From: Candidatus Zixiibacteriota bacterium
GTDB lineage: Bacteria > Zixibacteria > MSB-5A5 > SM23-73-2
Direction of reading: 5' to 3'
Length of the DNA stretch: 64,000 nt
NCBI GenBank assembly: GCA_030615745.1
Contig: JAUWYR010000003.1
Span: 1 to 64,000, forward strand
Below, piece by piece: positions 49,156 to 58,061 of the stretch; positions within the stretch are counted from its first letter, which is position 1; each line of letters opens with the position of its first letter. The notes under the pieces were generated by a model. That model was not told the origin of the DNA and made no database searches. It saw only the letters and a list, made by a program, of their open reading frames with translations. The position numbers were made by a program, and so were the translations under genes.

Positions 49156-49198
49156 CGCGAAACATCAAAAAAAAGCTTCTCCTTTGATTTTCTTTTAA

Positions 49199-49639
49199 TC
49201 ACCCCAAAACAAATAAACCTTTCAATTTTTTCCTGAAAAAGATAAGCCATAAAAAGAAGGGTAAGGAAATGCTGAAAAGATAAAAGATGGGGACTAAGGT
49301 GTGATTAAGTTGTGGTTTAAACCTGATTGAATAGAATATCTCAGTGGACATGACATGCCAGATAAATAGTATCAAAACCCCCCAGCCAAGCTTTTTTAGC
49401 CTCTCTTCTAAATTTAGCCCCCTGGTTATAATCATAAGAGAGGCAAAAGGTATGAAATTACTGAAGAGCAGAATTGATAACTCTGGTATTTTGAAATCCA
49501 TCCCTAAAAATTCGACAAAATTTTTGAAAACCAGAAGGTAAAAACTCTGGATTTTCCAGAACCAGAATATAAATAGAACTAAGGAGGCTCCTACAAATTT
49601 AAGTATAAACAGGAGAAGTTTTTCTCTCATATTTAACAA
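49199..49639 (-). CDS. Membrane protein downstream of exosortase
   Basis: 146 residues; the second Met (MREKLL, at 49630) is an equally good start. About four hydrophobic segments (ILKFVGASLVLFIFWFW, LSILLFSNFIPFASLMII, LGWGVLILFIWHVM, LVPIFYLFSISLPFFLWLIFF). Its start overlaps the end of the exosortase gene by 32-41 bp, so the two are translated together. Exosortase H genes often have such a membrane partner, and its function is unknown. Confidence 0.65.
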   Translation of the reverse strand: MLNMREKLLLFILKFVGASLVLFIFWFWKIQSFYLLVFKNFVEFLGMDFKIPELSILLFSNFIPFASLMIITRGLNLEERLKKLGWGVLILFIWHVMSTEIFYSIRFKPQLNHTLVPIFYLFSISLPFFLWLIFFRKKLKGLFVLG

Positions 49640-50159
49640 TTTTCTGGATCCACCAGACCCAGACAGATAAAATAATTAAAATCATGGTTATCTGCCAGAA
49701 GTAAAGATGCAAAAATTCAAAGCTTTTTGGATAATAGTTAGCAATTGCAGAGATAAAGACCATTCTTACAATATTTATTCCGTAAAGCAGGGGAAATCCA
49801 TATAAAGCGCCTAAAAGTTTCTTTTTATAATTTGCTGGATAAGCAATCATCGCAGCTAAAAATATCAAAATTTCGAAAAGCCCGGTGCATTCAGCAATGA
49901 CCTCAATGGAGAGGTTGTCCATACTTATAACTCTTGAGCTTAAATGAGCACCTATCCCTAAAAGATTTAAAATGGAAGCTGTTAAAAAAGCAGTCCACTC
50001 TTCAAGTTTGGTCAAAGGTTTATCGAGATATCTGTCCAATGAAAAATAGATAAAGGTGATAGCTATTAGAAGGATAAAAAATAAAAGGCAGAATTTTATT
50101 ATCGGATTTAGACCCTCTGCTTTTTTTTTATCCTTCTTAGTCTTTCTTTTTTTCTTCAT
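49599..50159 (-). CDS. xrtH: Exosortase/archaeosortase family protein, type H
   Basis: 186 residues, several membrane helices after a Lys-rich N-terminus (MKKKRKTKKDKKKAEG). The catalytic Cys lies in AECTGLFEILIFLAAMIAYP and the Arg in GINIVRMVFISAI, with a later His (LHLYFW): the Cys-Arg-His triad of exosortases. Exosortase H handles IPTLxxWG-CTERM proteins, and the gene immediately upstream on the same strand encodes a protein ending in that motif (PIPILSQWG). It cleaves and perhaps anchors surface proteins. Confidence 0.85.
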   Translation of the reverse strand: MKKKRKTKKDKKKAEGLNPIIKFCLLFFILLIAITFIYFSLDRYLDKPLTKLEEWTAFLTASILNLLGIGAHLSSRVISMDNLSIEVIAECTGLFEILIFLAAMIAYPANYKKKLLGALYGFPLLYGINIVRMVFISAIANYYPKSFEFLHLYFWQITMILIILSVWVWWIQKIVKYERKTSPVYT

Positions 50160-50346
50160 TAAGTTCGAAGTTTTTCTGTTAGGTCAAAGTCCCCTTACTC
50201 TGACCTTCCTTTTGACTTTCGGGGTAGGGTACCCCGAAAGAACAGGATTTTTTCTTCCTTTATTTATAATAAAAAATCTGGGTTTAAAGTCAAGTATTAT
50301 TTAGTTTCTAAAGAAAACAAAATAGATTTTTTCCTACAGCACTATA

Positions 50347-50380
50347 AAGCCCCCTTTGGATTTTATTCCAAAGGGGGCTT
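50347..50380 (-). terminator. Hairpin terminator after the IPTL-CTERM gene
   Basis: AAGCCCCCTTTGGA pairs with TCCAAAGGGGGCTT, a perfect 14-bp stem with a 6-base loop. It lies about 40 bp beyond the stop codon of the minus-strand gene and before the exosortase gene. The T-tract is short on both strands. Confidence 0.8.
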
Positions 50381-50421
50381 TTCAGTATCCAGTCGTTTAT
50401 CTATCTAAGCTCAACTTACAG

Positions 50422-53226
50422 TTACTTTCTCACAGCTACCTTCTTCCTTTTCATCATTATCAGAATTCCAGCTCCGACTATCAGAAGGATAAGGATCAAA
50501 AGACCCCATTGTGAAAGAATGGGGATAGGTCTCGCTTCGACCGTTATCTGGACGTCGCAAAGGGCTTCGAAGCCGTGGTTGTCGGATATGGTAAAGTTCA
50601 CAGTATGGACCCCAACTTGAGCAGAGCTCGGAGTCCAGTCGAAGGAGGAGGACTGCGGTGAAGGTCCAGTGAGGGGTAAGTCTGGAGTCATCGTTGCGCC
50701 TGAAGGTATACCACTTCCGGTAATTGTCACGGGATCTCCATCTGGATCAGAGCCGGTGACTACAAAGGTGACATTATCGCCATCGTAGATGGTGAAAGGT
50801 CCAGGAGGATTGATATCGCACAAAGGAGGATCGTTCGGGTAAACAGTTATCTGGGCGGTACAGGTGTCTGTCAACTGCCCGGCGTCTGTCACTGTAAACG
50901 TTACGGTGTATATGCCTGCATCACCTGGTCCGGTAGCCCAGTTGAAGGTCGATGCCAGTGGTGAAGGACCGGACACGGGCAATGGCGGGGCCATCACAGC
51001 ACCCGGAGGTATACCAGTTCCGGTGATGGTCACTATATCCCCAGCATCAGGATCAGTGACAGTGATGGTAAAGGAGAGAACATCACCTTCGGAGATGTTG
51101 AAAGGTCCTGGAGGAGCGATGTTGCAGAAAGGAGGGTCGTTCGGGAATAAGACATTGATGGTGTAGTCCTCAACCTCACCCCAGGATGTAGCACCGCATG
51201 GGTCAGGAGTGCCACCATACTGAACACGAACTCTCATCCGGGTATTGCCTAAGACAGCTCCTGTCGGAGGAGTAATAGTTCCTAGATAAGGACCGTACCC
51301 ACTACCAGGACTCAGGGTGATTTGTTCACCTGCATCATAGAAATCCAAGTCCTGATTCCAGTCAACCCATAGACCGCCTACATCAGAAGAGTAGGAATTA
51401 CCGATGGTTATGGTTATTGGATATCCGGTGCCTATGACCATATCGGTGGATATGCCGGTATAGTCCGCATAATTATCGCAACCAGAGCTGTTGTCGATGG
51501 TTCCGACTTGCACTCTCTCGATGTATTCATCGCAGCCACCGCTTGCGTCGCAATAATGAGGCACCCACTCGGTCACCGAGACTTCAAATCCGAAGTTCAT
51601 CGGGTTACCGCTTACGTCCTCCACGTAAACCGGGAACCAGTACTCATTTCCTTTGCCACCTGGGAGGTTCTCCCACCATATCTGCGGGTTGTCGTCCCCA
51701 CTGGTGCAAGTTATCCACTCATAACCTGTGCGAAGAATATAGTTGGGACAATCTGGCGGACACTCGTCATACAGGACCACGCCAACCAACCATATCTCGC
51801 CGTCGGTAGGACAGAAGTCGATGTGCACGTCGTTGTTGGCGTAAGGTAGTTCAAACTTGTACCAGACCGCGTTCCAGTCCAATAGGCCCGGGCAATCGAT
51901 TGTCGCTGCAATGTTCGTTCCATATACAGTTGTCGGGAAGGTGCTGATCACTGGGGCATCCTCGCACTCGTCGTTGTCCGGTGCAGCGGGAGACTCAACA
52001 ATTATCAGGTCGAAACTGGTTATACAATCCGGGCTGGGCCAGCTATCGATCATAATGTAGTAGGTGCCAGGTGCTAAGGCAACGCTGGTCATTCCATGAG
52101 GCGAAGCGCCAGAATTAGTGGAAAATGCCATACAGGGGTCATCTGGGGGGCATGCGTCGTCTATAGCGATTCCGGTCCAGGCGTCACTTCCCGGGTCCAG
52201 GGTGATGTCCACAACGACAGCGGAGGTAACGGTCAACTCGTAGATGATATCCTCACCGCCATCATAGAAGCCAAGGCAAGTTTCTTCGTAATCATCAACC
52301 CTGCCGCAGGTGGTCTGGCTCAAATCCTTGTAAAGTGTGTCTCCCGGTCCCTTATTCAGGGTGACCGGTATGGGGTTAGTACAATCATCGCCTACACCAA
52401 CTATGGGGCAGGGGGTAGTGCAGTCGAGACCGTAAGTCCAGGTGCCGGCGAGTCCGGTGCATTCCTCCTCGGTGACGTCAGCACAGGTGGGGGACATAGG
52501 GTCACCATAACAACAGCGACCTACTGGAGGTGTGTCAACCGAAATAGCATCGAGGCTGGCCTGAGCTCCGTCATACCCATAGTATCTCCATGCCAGCTTA
52601 ACATCGGTCTCGGTGAGGTAGGCGGCAAGGTCGACATCGACTCTATACCATGTCCAATCGGTAAAGACTCCTACATCATCTTCGCACCATAGCTTGGTGT
52701 TGAAGTTAGCACCTCCATCAGTGGATATCCAGAGCTCCAGCTCGTAGTTGTCCATGGTCACAGCCCAGTAATAGCTCCCCATCCAGTAGAAATAGACGTA
52801 CCAGCTCGAACCCTTGGTGCTGAGGTCCATGGATGGACTGATCAACCATTCGTCTTGTGTGCCGGTGTAGTCTTCGTCATAGAAGCACGAGGCATTGTAA
52901 GAGCCCTCGTAGGGGCTGTAGCTGTCAATTTCCCAGGTATACGGGTTGTTTACAACCACACTCCATCCTGTGGGAGGAACAGCACCTCCTTCGAAACCTT
53001 CAGTTAACAGCGGGCTGGCACTTGTGATGAGCGTGTAGCCCTGTGGGCCACGTTGTGGAGCCACTTTTGACACCTCCCAGTCGGTAGTAGTTAACCTGAC
53101 AGATGTCCCCAAATCTTCGTATTTAGATGGTGGCTTGGTGCGGTCTTGACCTATAAGTAGAGCGCTAAGAGCGAAAACGAAAATAAGTACTAATAAAACT
53201 GCTAAATTTGTTCTAATTTTTTTCAC
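50422..53226 (-). CDS. Large secreted multidomain protein with IPTL-CTERM sorting signal
   Basis: 934 residues from GTG (ribosome site GCAGGAGAG). Signal peptide (AVLLVLIFVFALSALLIG). A jelly-roll/MAM-like module (about 70-235, EGGAVPPTGWSVVVNNPYTWEID), a Cys-rich linker (CCYGDPMSPTCADVTEEECTG), two pre-peptidase-like beta modules (280-520), a GEVEDY domain (about 590-700) and two Ig-like domains (DPDAGDIVTITGTGIPPG, DPDGDPVTITGSGIPSG). The C-terminus is the sorting tripartite: PIPILSQWG, a hydrophobic helix (LLILILLIVGAGILIMM) and KRKK. It is the probable substrate of the exosortase encoded downstream. Confidence 0.88.
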   Translation of the reverse strand: MKKIRTNLAVLLVLIFVFALSALLIGQDRTKPPSKYEDLGTSVRLTTTDWEVSKVAPQRGPQGYTLITSASPLLTEGFEGGAVPPTGWSVVVNNPYTWEIDSYSPYEGSYNASCFYDEDYTGTQDEWLISPSMDLSTKGSSWYVYFYWMGSYYWAVTMDNYELELWISTDGGANFNTKLWCEDDVGVFTDWTWYRVDVDLAAYLTETDVKLAWRYYGYDGAQASLDAISVDTPPVGRCCYGDPMSPTCADVTEEECTGLAGTWTYGLDCTTPCPIVGVGDDCTNPIPVTLNKGPGDTLYKDLSQTTCGRVDDYEETCLGFYDGGEDIIYELTVTSAVVVDITLDPGSDAWTGIAIDDACPPDDPCMAFSTNSGASPHGMTSVALAPGTYYIMIDSWPSPDCITSFDLIIVESPAAPDNDECEDAPVISTFPTTVYGTNIAATIDCPGLLDWNAVWYKFELPYANNDVHIDFCPTDGEIWLVGVVLYDECPPDCPNYILRTGYEWITCTSGDDNPQIWWENLPGGKGNEYWFPVYVEDVSGNPMNFGFEVSVTEWVPHYCDASGGCDEYIERVQVGTIDNSSGCDNYADYTGISTDMVIGTGYPITITIGNSYSSDVGGLWVDWNQDLDFYDAGEQITLSPGSGYGPYLGTITPPTGAVLGNTRMRVRVQYGGTPDPCGATSWGEVEDYTINVLFPNDPPFCNIAPPGPFNISEGDVLSFTITVTDPDAGDIVTITGTGIPPGAVMAPPLPVSGPSPLASTFNWATGPGDAGIYTVTFTVTDAGQLTDTCTAQITVYPNDPPLCDINPPGPFTIYDGDNVTFVVTGSDPDGDPVTITGSGIPSGATMTPDLPLTGPSPQSSSFDWTPSSAQVGVHTVNFTISDNHGFEALCDVQITVEARPIPILSQWGLLILILLIVGAGILIMMKRKKVAVRK

Positions 53227-54007
53227 ATTTACTCTCCTGCATCTTTAGAAGGTTAACGATAAATACTTTAATAGGGATTAAAGTATAACCTTTCGAAAAA
53301 TGATATTATTTTTCTACTGATTAGTGTAGTTGTTCGGAGCTACTTAACTTTGTGCCAATAAAATTATAATATAAAAACGTTTTTTTGTCAAGTCTTTTTT
53401 TCAAAAAATTATATATTTTTTGAAGGTTTTTAGAGATTTCTCGGATATAACTCACGGGACTTAACCCATAATATGTTATAAGTAAACAAGTTACGAAGAA
53501 AAAATACCAAAATTTTGCTATAAGATACAAAGCGTCTTTCTGCTTCGGATTTTTTTTAATTTTTCTTTTTTCTTTTAATTTTTGATGAAAATAATGGTTC
53601 AAAGCCAAATATTATTAAATTTCTCAAATAGTGAATTGTGGCGAATTTCCCTGGAGTATAAAGCTTTAGCTTTATAATAATCCAAGCAAATTAAGAAATT
53701 TTATCTTGAGTAAACATAAATGTTTAAACTCCATTCTTGCTTCTCAACAGACTTTCTCGAAACCATTTTAAAACCCCCCTCTGGAAATACTAACTCTATT
53801 TGCTTCGGGAATTCCTATTCCCGAAGCGTTATTAAAGATTTTTTTACTTAAACTTTTTAACTCTATGATTCGTATTAATTTAAATAAATATGATAAAATT
53901 CATAAATATTTAACTTTTTTAAATCTTTACTTGACATAAGAAAATAATGAATTATTATATTTATGATTTAAAGATGAAAAGAAAGGAGGGAAAAGCTAAA
54001 GTAGAAT
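53227..54007. other. AT-rich intergenic region before rpsU
   Basis: About 780 bp, no convincing gene on either strand. It contains a hairpin GCTTCGGGAAT (53802-53812) / ATTCCCGAAGC (53817-53827), whose 5' flank resembles the 62-bp repeats at 48282 and 49094, and the rpsU promoter. Confidence 0.65.
53931..53958 (+). promoter_or_regulatory. Promoter of rpsU
   Basis: TTGACA (53931-53936), a 16-bp spacer and TATTAT (53953-53958), 50 bp upstream of the rpsU start, which is preceded by AAAGGAGGG. Confidence 0.7.
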
Positions 54008-54193
54008 ATGACAGGAGTTGTGATAAGAGAAAACGAGCCATTTGAGAGAGCCCTACGGAGGTTCAACAAATCATGTGAAAGGTCCGGCCTTATGGCTGAT
54101 ATAAGAAAACATCAGCATTTTGAGAAGCCCTCGGAGCGAAAGAAAAGAAAAGCAGCAGCTGCCAGAAGAAAAAACCGCAGAAGATATTATTGA
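54008..54193 (+). CDS. rpsU: 30S ribosomal protein S21
   Basis: 61 residues, highly basic. VVIRENEPFERALRRFNKSCERSGLMADIRKHQHFEKPSERKKRK is the normal S21 sequence. It helps base-pairing between mRNA and the 3' end of 16S rRNA. The stop codon overlaps the yqeY start (TGATG), the usual rpsU-yqeY pairing. Confidence 0.97.
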   Translation: MTGVVIRENEPFERALRRFNKSCERSGLMADIRKHQHFEKPSERKKRKAAAARRKNRRRYY

Positions 54194-54648
54194 TGACTCT
54201 TAAAGACAAGATTATTAGGGATATGAAGGCAGCACAAAAAGGGGGAGATAAACTCAAGCTTAATGTTACCAGGCTCCCTTTATCGGAGATCAAATATAAA
54301 GAGAAAGAATTAGGAAAGGAAGCTGAAGACCAGGAAATAACAGAGGTCTTATCCTCTGCTGTTAGGAGAAGAAAAGAAGCAATAGAGAAATTCCAAATGG
54401 ATGCAAGGGATGATCTGGTAGAGAAGGAAAAAGCTGAGCTTGAGCTCATCAAAAACTATCTTCCACCAAAGCTCTCAGAACAGGAACTTATTTTGTTAAT
54501 TGATAAAACAATTAATGAAGTAAAAGCTGAGGGATCAAAAGATTTGGGTAAAGTGATGAAAGTGTTAATGTCTAAAGTGAAGGGAAGAGCTGATGGGAAA
54601 GAGGTGAATATTTTGGTCTGCTCAAGACTTGAATCGACTTCATTCTAA
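54193..54648 (+). CDS. yqeY: YqeY/GatB-like domain protein
   Basis: 151 residues from ATG 54193. MTLKDKIIRDMKAAQKGGDKLKLNVTRLPLSEIKYKEKEL, the middle RRRKEAIEKFQMDARDDLVEKEKAELELIKNYLPP and MSKVKGRADGKEVN match YqeY, related to the tRNA-binding tail of GatB. The last dozen residues (ILVCSRLESTSF) depart from the usual hydrophobic ending, which could reflect a late frameshift. Function is poorly known. Confidence 0.9.
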   Translation: MTLKDKIIRDMKAAQKGGDKLKLNVTRLPLSEIKYKEKELGKEAEDQEITEVLSSAVRRRKEAIEKFQMDARDDLVEKEKAELELIKNYLPPKLSEQELILLIDKTINEVKAEGSKDLGKVMKVLMSKVKGRADGKEVNILVCSRLESTSF

Positions 54649-54673
54649 GGTGAAAAATGAGGATAAAATTAAA

Positions 54674-54708
54674 GAACACGTTGCCTTTTTGGTAACGTGT
54701 CTTTTTTT
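54674..54708 (+). terminator. Terminator after yqeY
   Basis: ACACGTTGCC pairs with GGTAACGTGT (one mismatch) around TTTTT and is followed by CTTTTTTT. Confidence 0.88.
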
Positions 54709-54737
54709 AAGTGAAACTTTTAGATGGGGGTAAAAAG

Positions 54738-55364
54738 ATGAATTGGGTCGACTACATTATATTAGGATTACTTTTAGTTGCTTTAATAATTGGCGTGAGG
54801 AGAGGTCTTTTCCACGGGATCAACGGCCTTTTAGGTTTAGCTTTCGGGATAATTATTTCGGTAACTTATGTTGAGCCTGTTACCCAAAGGGTCCTATCAC
54901 ATATGCGTATTTCTCCAGTAATGGTAACTTTTGGAAGCCTGGTTATCCTTTTTGTTTTAACCTATCTGGTGTTTAAAATCTTAGGTTATCTTTTCTATAA
55001 GTTTGCAGAGCTGAAACCTCTCGGAAGGATTGGAAGGATTAGCGGGGCTGTTTTTGGAGTCTTTGAAGGAGGGATAGTTATAGGATTTATTTTAATCCTT
55101 TTTATGTTTGTCCCACTTCCTGGAAAAGTAGTTTCAGATCTGGATAGCTCCTTTTTTGCACCCGGGCTAAGAGGGGCAATCCCTTTTATCTATCAGGAAT
55201 CTAAATTCATTCACCCTAAAAGCCCAAGCTTTGTCGGGAAGATGAAAAAAGCTTTATTGGCTGATCCAAACCTAACCCAAAATCAAAAAAATCTAAGATT
55301 TTTTCCAGAAGGGAGGATTGAAAAAATCGTAGAAAAAATGGAGTATTATTTCCCCTCGAGTTAA
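54738..55364 (+). CDS. CvpA family membrane protein
   Basis: 208 residues from ATG 54738 (GGGGGT upstream). Four hydrophobic helices, the first as MNWVDYIILGLLLVALIIGVRRGLFHGINGLLGLAFGII, the typical CvpA start. A soluble tail of 60 residues follows. Members affect colicin V export and envelope homeostasis by unknown means. It lies 34 bp before mutS2, a frequent neighbour. Confidence 0.88.
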   Translation: MNWVDYIILGLLLVALIIGVRRGLFHGINGLLGLAFGIIISVTYVEPVTQRVLSHMRISPVMVTFGSLVILFVLTYLVFKILGYLFYKFAELKPLGRIGRISGAVFGVFEGGIVIGFILILFMFVPLPGKVVSDLDSSFFAPGLRGAIPFIYQESKFIHPKSPSFVGKMKKALLADPNLTQNQKNLRFFPEGRIEKIVEKMEYYFPSS

Positions 55365-55398
55365 ACATTTCGAGCATCACTGAGATTTTTTTTCATAG

Positions 55399-57765
55399 AT
55401 GGATGAGCATACCTTAAAGGTCTTAGAATTTGACAAGATAAAAAGAATGCTTGAGGAGGGCTGTGTTTCTGAATTGGGAAAAGAACTTGCTTTTTCTTGC
55501 TCACCACTTTTTGATCTTAAAAAGATAACAAATACTCAGAAAGAGACTACTGAGCTTAAAAATATTTTATCCGCCGAAAAGAAATTTCCACTTTGCTTTT
55601 TTGCGGATATTAGAAAATCTTTGAAAAAAGCCAAATTAGAGGGAACTTTTTTAGAGCCAAAAGAATTAATAAGCATAGAAAAGGTAACATCTCTTTCTAG
55701 TTCCCTTTTGAAGTTCATCAAAGATAAAAATGCGAATGCATCAAGAGAAAAGAAATATCCAAAAATCACTGAACTTATCTCGCAATTGAAATCTTTTGAC
55801 AAACTTTCAAAAAAAATAAATCAAACAATAGACCGCAAGGGGGAAATAAAAGATAATGCGAGCTCAGAGCTTGTGTCCATAAGGCTGAAGAAAAAGACCC
55901 AGAGAAACCGACTTCTGGATAGGCTCCACTCTATTTCGGGCTCAAGAAAACCAAAGCAAAGAAGAAGAGATGATCTTATCACAATCAGGAATGGAAGATA
56001 TGTTATCCCTTTAAGTGAACCAGAGTATAGAACCCTGAAAGGAATAGTGCACGACAGGTCTGCATCAGGTGTCACCCTTTTTGTCGAACCATTGGTTACG
56101 GTGGAGTTAAATAACAGATTAAAAGAGCTTGACCTTTCTGAGAAAAATGAGATTGAAAGAATTTTAAAAGAGTTAACATCTTTTGTTAGATCAGAGCTTA
56201 AAGATATAGAGAAATCGCTTGATGTGCTAAAGACCATAGATTTCATCCATTCCAAAGCTCTCCTGTCTTTGAATCTGAAATGTTCTGAGCCAATTTTTAA
56301 TCAAAATGGTTATATTAAACTTAAAAATGCTTACCATCCTCTTTTAGCCACTCAAGAAAAAGTTGTTCCACTTTCCTTAGAGCTGGGAAAAGACTTTTAT
56401 ACCCTTGTTATCACCGGACCTAATACCGGGGGGAAAACAGTTGCCCTGAAAACTGTAGGTCTTTTGGTCCTTATGGCAATGTCTGGTCTGCATATTCCTG
56501 CTGATTTTGGAACAGAGATAGGGATTTTTCCGAAACTCTATGCAGATATAGGGGATGAGCAGTCGATCGAAGCATCTTTATCTACTTTTTCCTCTCATGT
56601 TTTGCAGATCATCAAGGCATTAAAGAATGCAGATGAGAAAAGCTTAATTCTTTTGGATGAGCTTGGAGCTGGAACTGATCCCAAAGAGGGTGCTGCTTTG
56701 GGGGAGGTAATTATTTCCTTTCTTACCCAGAGGAAAGCAAAATCTGTTATCACCACTCACCAGGGAGCATTGAAAGTTTTAGCTGAGATTTATCCTGATG
56801 TGGAAAATGCATCCTTTGAATTTGACAAAAAAACTTTAAAGCCCACTTACAGATTTCACCTCGGATTTCCTGGAGCAAGCTATGGCGTTGAAATTGCAAG
56901 TAGGCTGGGAATGCCTGAGAATATAGTAAAAAAAGCATCTGAGTTAGTTGGGAGCAAAGAGAGAGATTTAGGTGTTTTAATTGAAAAGGTTCAGAAAAAC
57001 TTAAAGATTGTAAAGGAGAATAGAGCTAAACTCGACGTAGAGAGAAAAACATCTGAACAGCTTTTAAACCTTTATCGCGACAGGTTGAAAAAGTTTGACC
57101 AGAAAAGAAAAGAGGAGGAGAAAAAGACTTTTAGAAAATTACAGAAAATGGTAGAGGATGCAAGAAAGAAGATAGAGGGTCTTGTCTTTCAGATCAGAAA
57201 AACTCAGGCGGAGAAACAAGCGATCAAGGATGCTCAGAGATTTCTGGAAAAGAAAAAAGAAGATATAGAAAAAGAGATAAAAAAAGAGAGAAAAGGGGAA
57301 AGGATAAAAAAGAAAGTGAAGATAAAAGTTGGGGATTTTGTATGGGTCGACTCTCTTTCGATTGAGGGAGAGGTTTTGTCAAAACATGATAAGTCTGGAA
57401 ATGTTAAAGTAAGAATCGGTAATATAACTTCTATTGTGCAAGAAGAAGAGTTGTCAAAAATTGATGGGGGGAAAAAGATAGTCTCCACAATAAAATATGA
57501 TCTCCCTTCTGTAGAGGAGATAAAGCCAGAGATAGATTTAAGGGGTCTTGCCTCTGATGAAGCCATAGAGAGAGTTGACAAATATCTTTACGATTCCTAT
57601 TTAGCAGGTCTTTTCACCGTTAATATCATTCACGGAAAAGGTACGGGAGTCTTAAGGAAAAAAATTTTGGAATTTTTGAAAAATCATCCGAAGATCGAAT
57701 CTTACAGACTGGGGGAGTGGGATGAAGGTGGCTCAGGTGTGACGGTGGTTAAGTTGAAGGAGTAA
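55399..57765 (+). CDS. mutS2: Endonuclease MutS2
   Basis: 788 residues. N-terminal helical domains, the clamp region, ATPase with Walker A TGPNTGGKTVALKTVG and Walker B SLILLDELGAGTDPKEGAAL, a long coiled coil (520-640) and a C-terminal Smr nuclease domain (IDLRGLASDEAIERVDKYL...VNIIHGKGTGVLRKKI). MutS2 suppresses homologous recombination and rescues collided ribosomes. The catalytic DLRG and HGxG motifs of Smr are intact. Confidence 0.96.
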   Translation: MDEHTLKVLEFDKIKRMLEEGCVSELGKELAFSCSPLFDLKKITNTQKETTELKNILSAEKKFPLCFFADIRKSLKKAKLEGTFLEPKELISIEKVTSLSSSLLKFIKDKNANASREKKYPKITELISQLKSFDKLSKKINQTIDRKGEIKDNASSELVSIRLKKKTQRNRLLDRLHSISGSRKPKQRRRDDLITIRNGRYVIPLSEPEYRTLKGIVHDRSASGVTLFVEPLVTVELNNRLKELDLSEKNEIERILKELTSFVRSELKDIEKSLDVLKTIDFIHSKALLSLNLKCSEPIFNQNGYIKLKNAYHPLLATQEKVVPLSLELGKDFYTLVITGPNTGGKTVALKTVGLLVLMAMSGLHIPADFGTEIGIFPKLYADIGDEQSIEASLSTFSSHVLQIIKALKNADEKSLILLDELGAGTDPKEGAALGEVIISFLTQRKAKSVITTHQGALKVLAEIYPDVENASFEFDKKTLKPTYRFHLGFPGASYGVEIASRLGMPENIVKKASELVGSKERDLGVLIEKVQKNLKIVKENRAKLDVERKTSEQLLNLYRDRLKKFDQKRKEEEKKTFRKLQKMVEDARKKIEGLVFQIRKTQAEKQAIKDAQRFLEKKKEDIEKEIKKERKGERIKKKVKIKVGDFVWVDSLSIEGEVLSKHDKSGNVKVRIGNITSIVQEEELSKIDGGKKIVSTIKYDLPSVEEIKPEIDLRGLASDEAIERVDKYLYDSYLAGLFTVNIIHGKGTGVLRKKILEFLKNHPKIESYRLGEWDEGGSGVTVVKLKE

Positions 57766-58061
57766 GATAAGTTGTTGGTAACGGGCACTTTGTCCATTTA
57801 AGATCGATTTTGTCACGGACAAGGGTGTCCGTGACGAACAGTGTATGATGGTTGTGAAACTGAGGGTTCGTCCTCAGTATGCAGAACCGTAAAGGTTCTG
57901 CTACGCGGATCAAAATATTCTTGTTGGTAACGGACACCACCTTCGTTACCAAGTGATTTTTGTCACGGACAAGGGTGTTTTTAACTATCAAAGGGAAATC
58001 AGAGCCATAAAGGCTCTGCTACGTTTTGAAATTTGAAATGTTTAGTAACTAAATAAAGAAG
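57766..58061. other. Repeat-filled gap between mutS2 and dnaG
   Basis: About 300 bp with repeated words: TTGTTGGTAACGG at 57773 and 57923, TTTTGTCACGGACAAGGGTGT-like segments at 57808 and 57958, and (A)GAACCGTAAAGGTTCTGCTACG versus AGAGCCATAAAGGCTCTGCTACG near 57884 and 58001. Thus one block of about 150 bp is present twice, diverged. No gene is seen. Confidence 0.75.

Noticed and set aside
52096-52692. 198-codon plus-strand frame opposite the large secreted protein
   Set aside because: It is the antisense of a clear multidomain gene with a signal peptide and sorting signal.
53321-53608. 95-codon minus-strand frame upstream of the large secreted protein
   Set aside because: Lys/Phe/Tyr-rich translation of AT-rich DNA, no ribosome site and no family.
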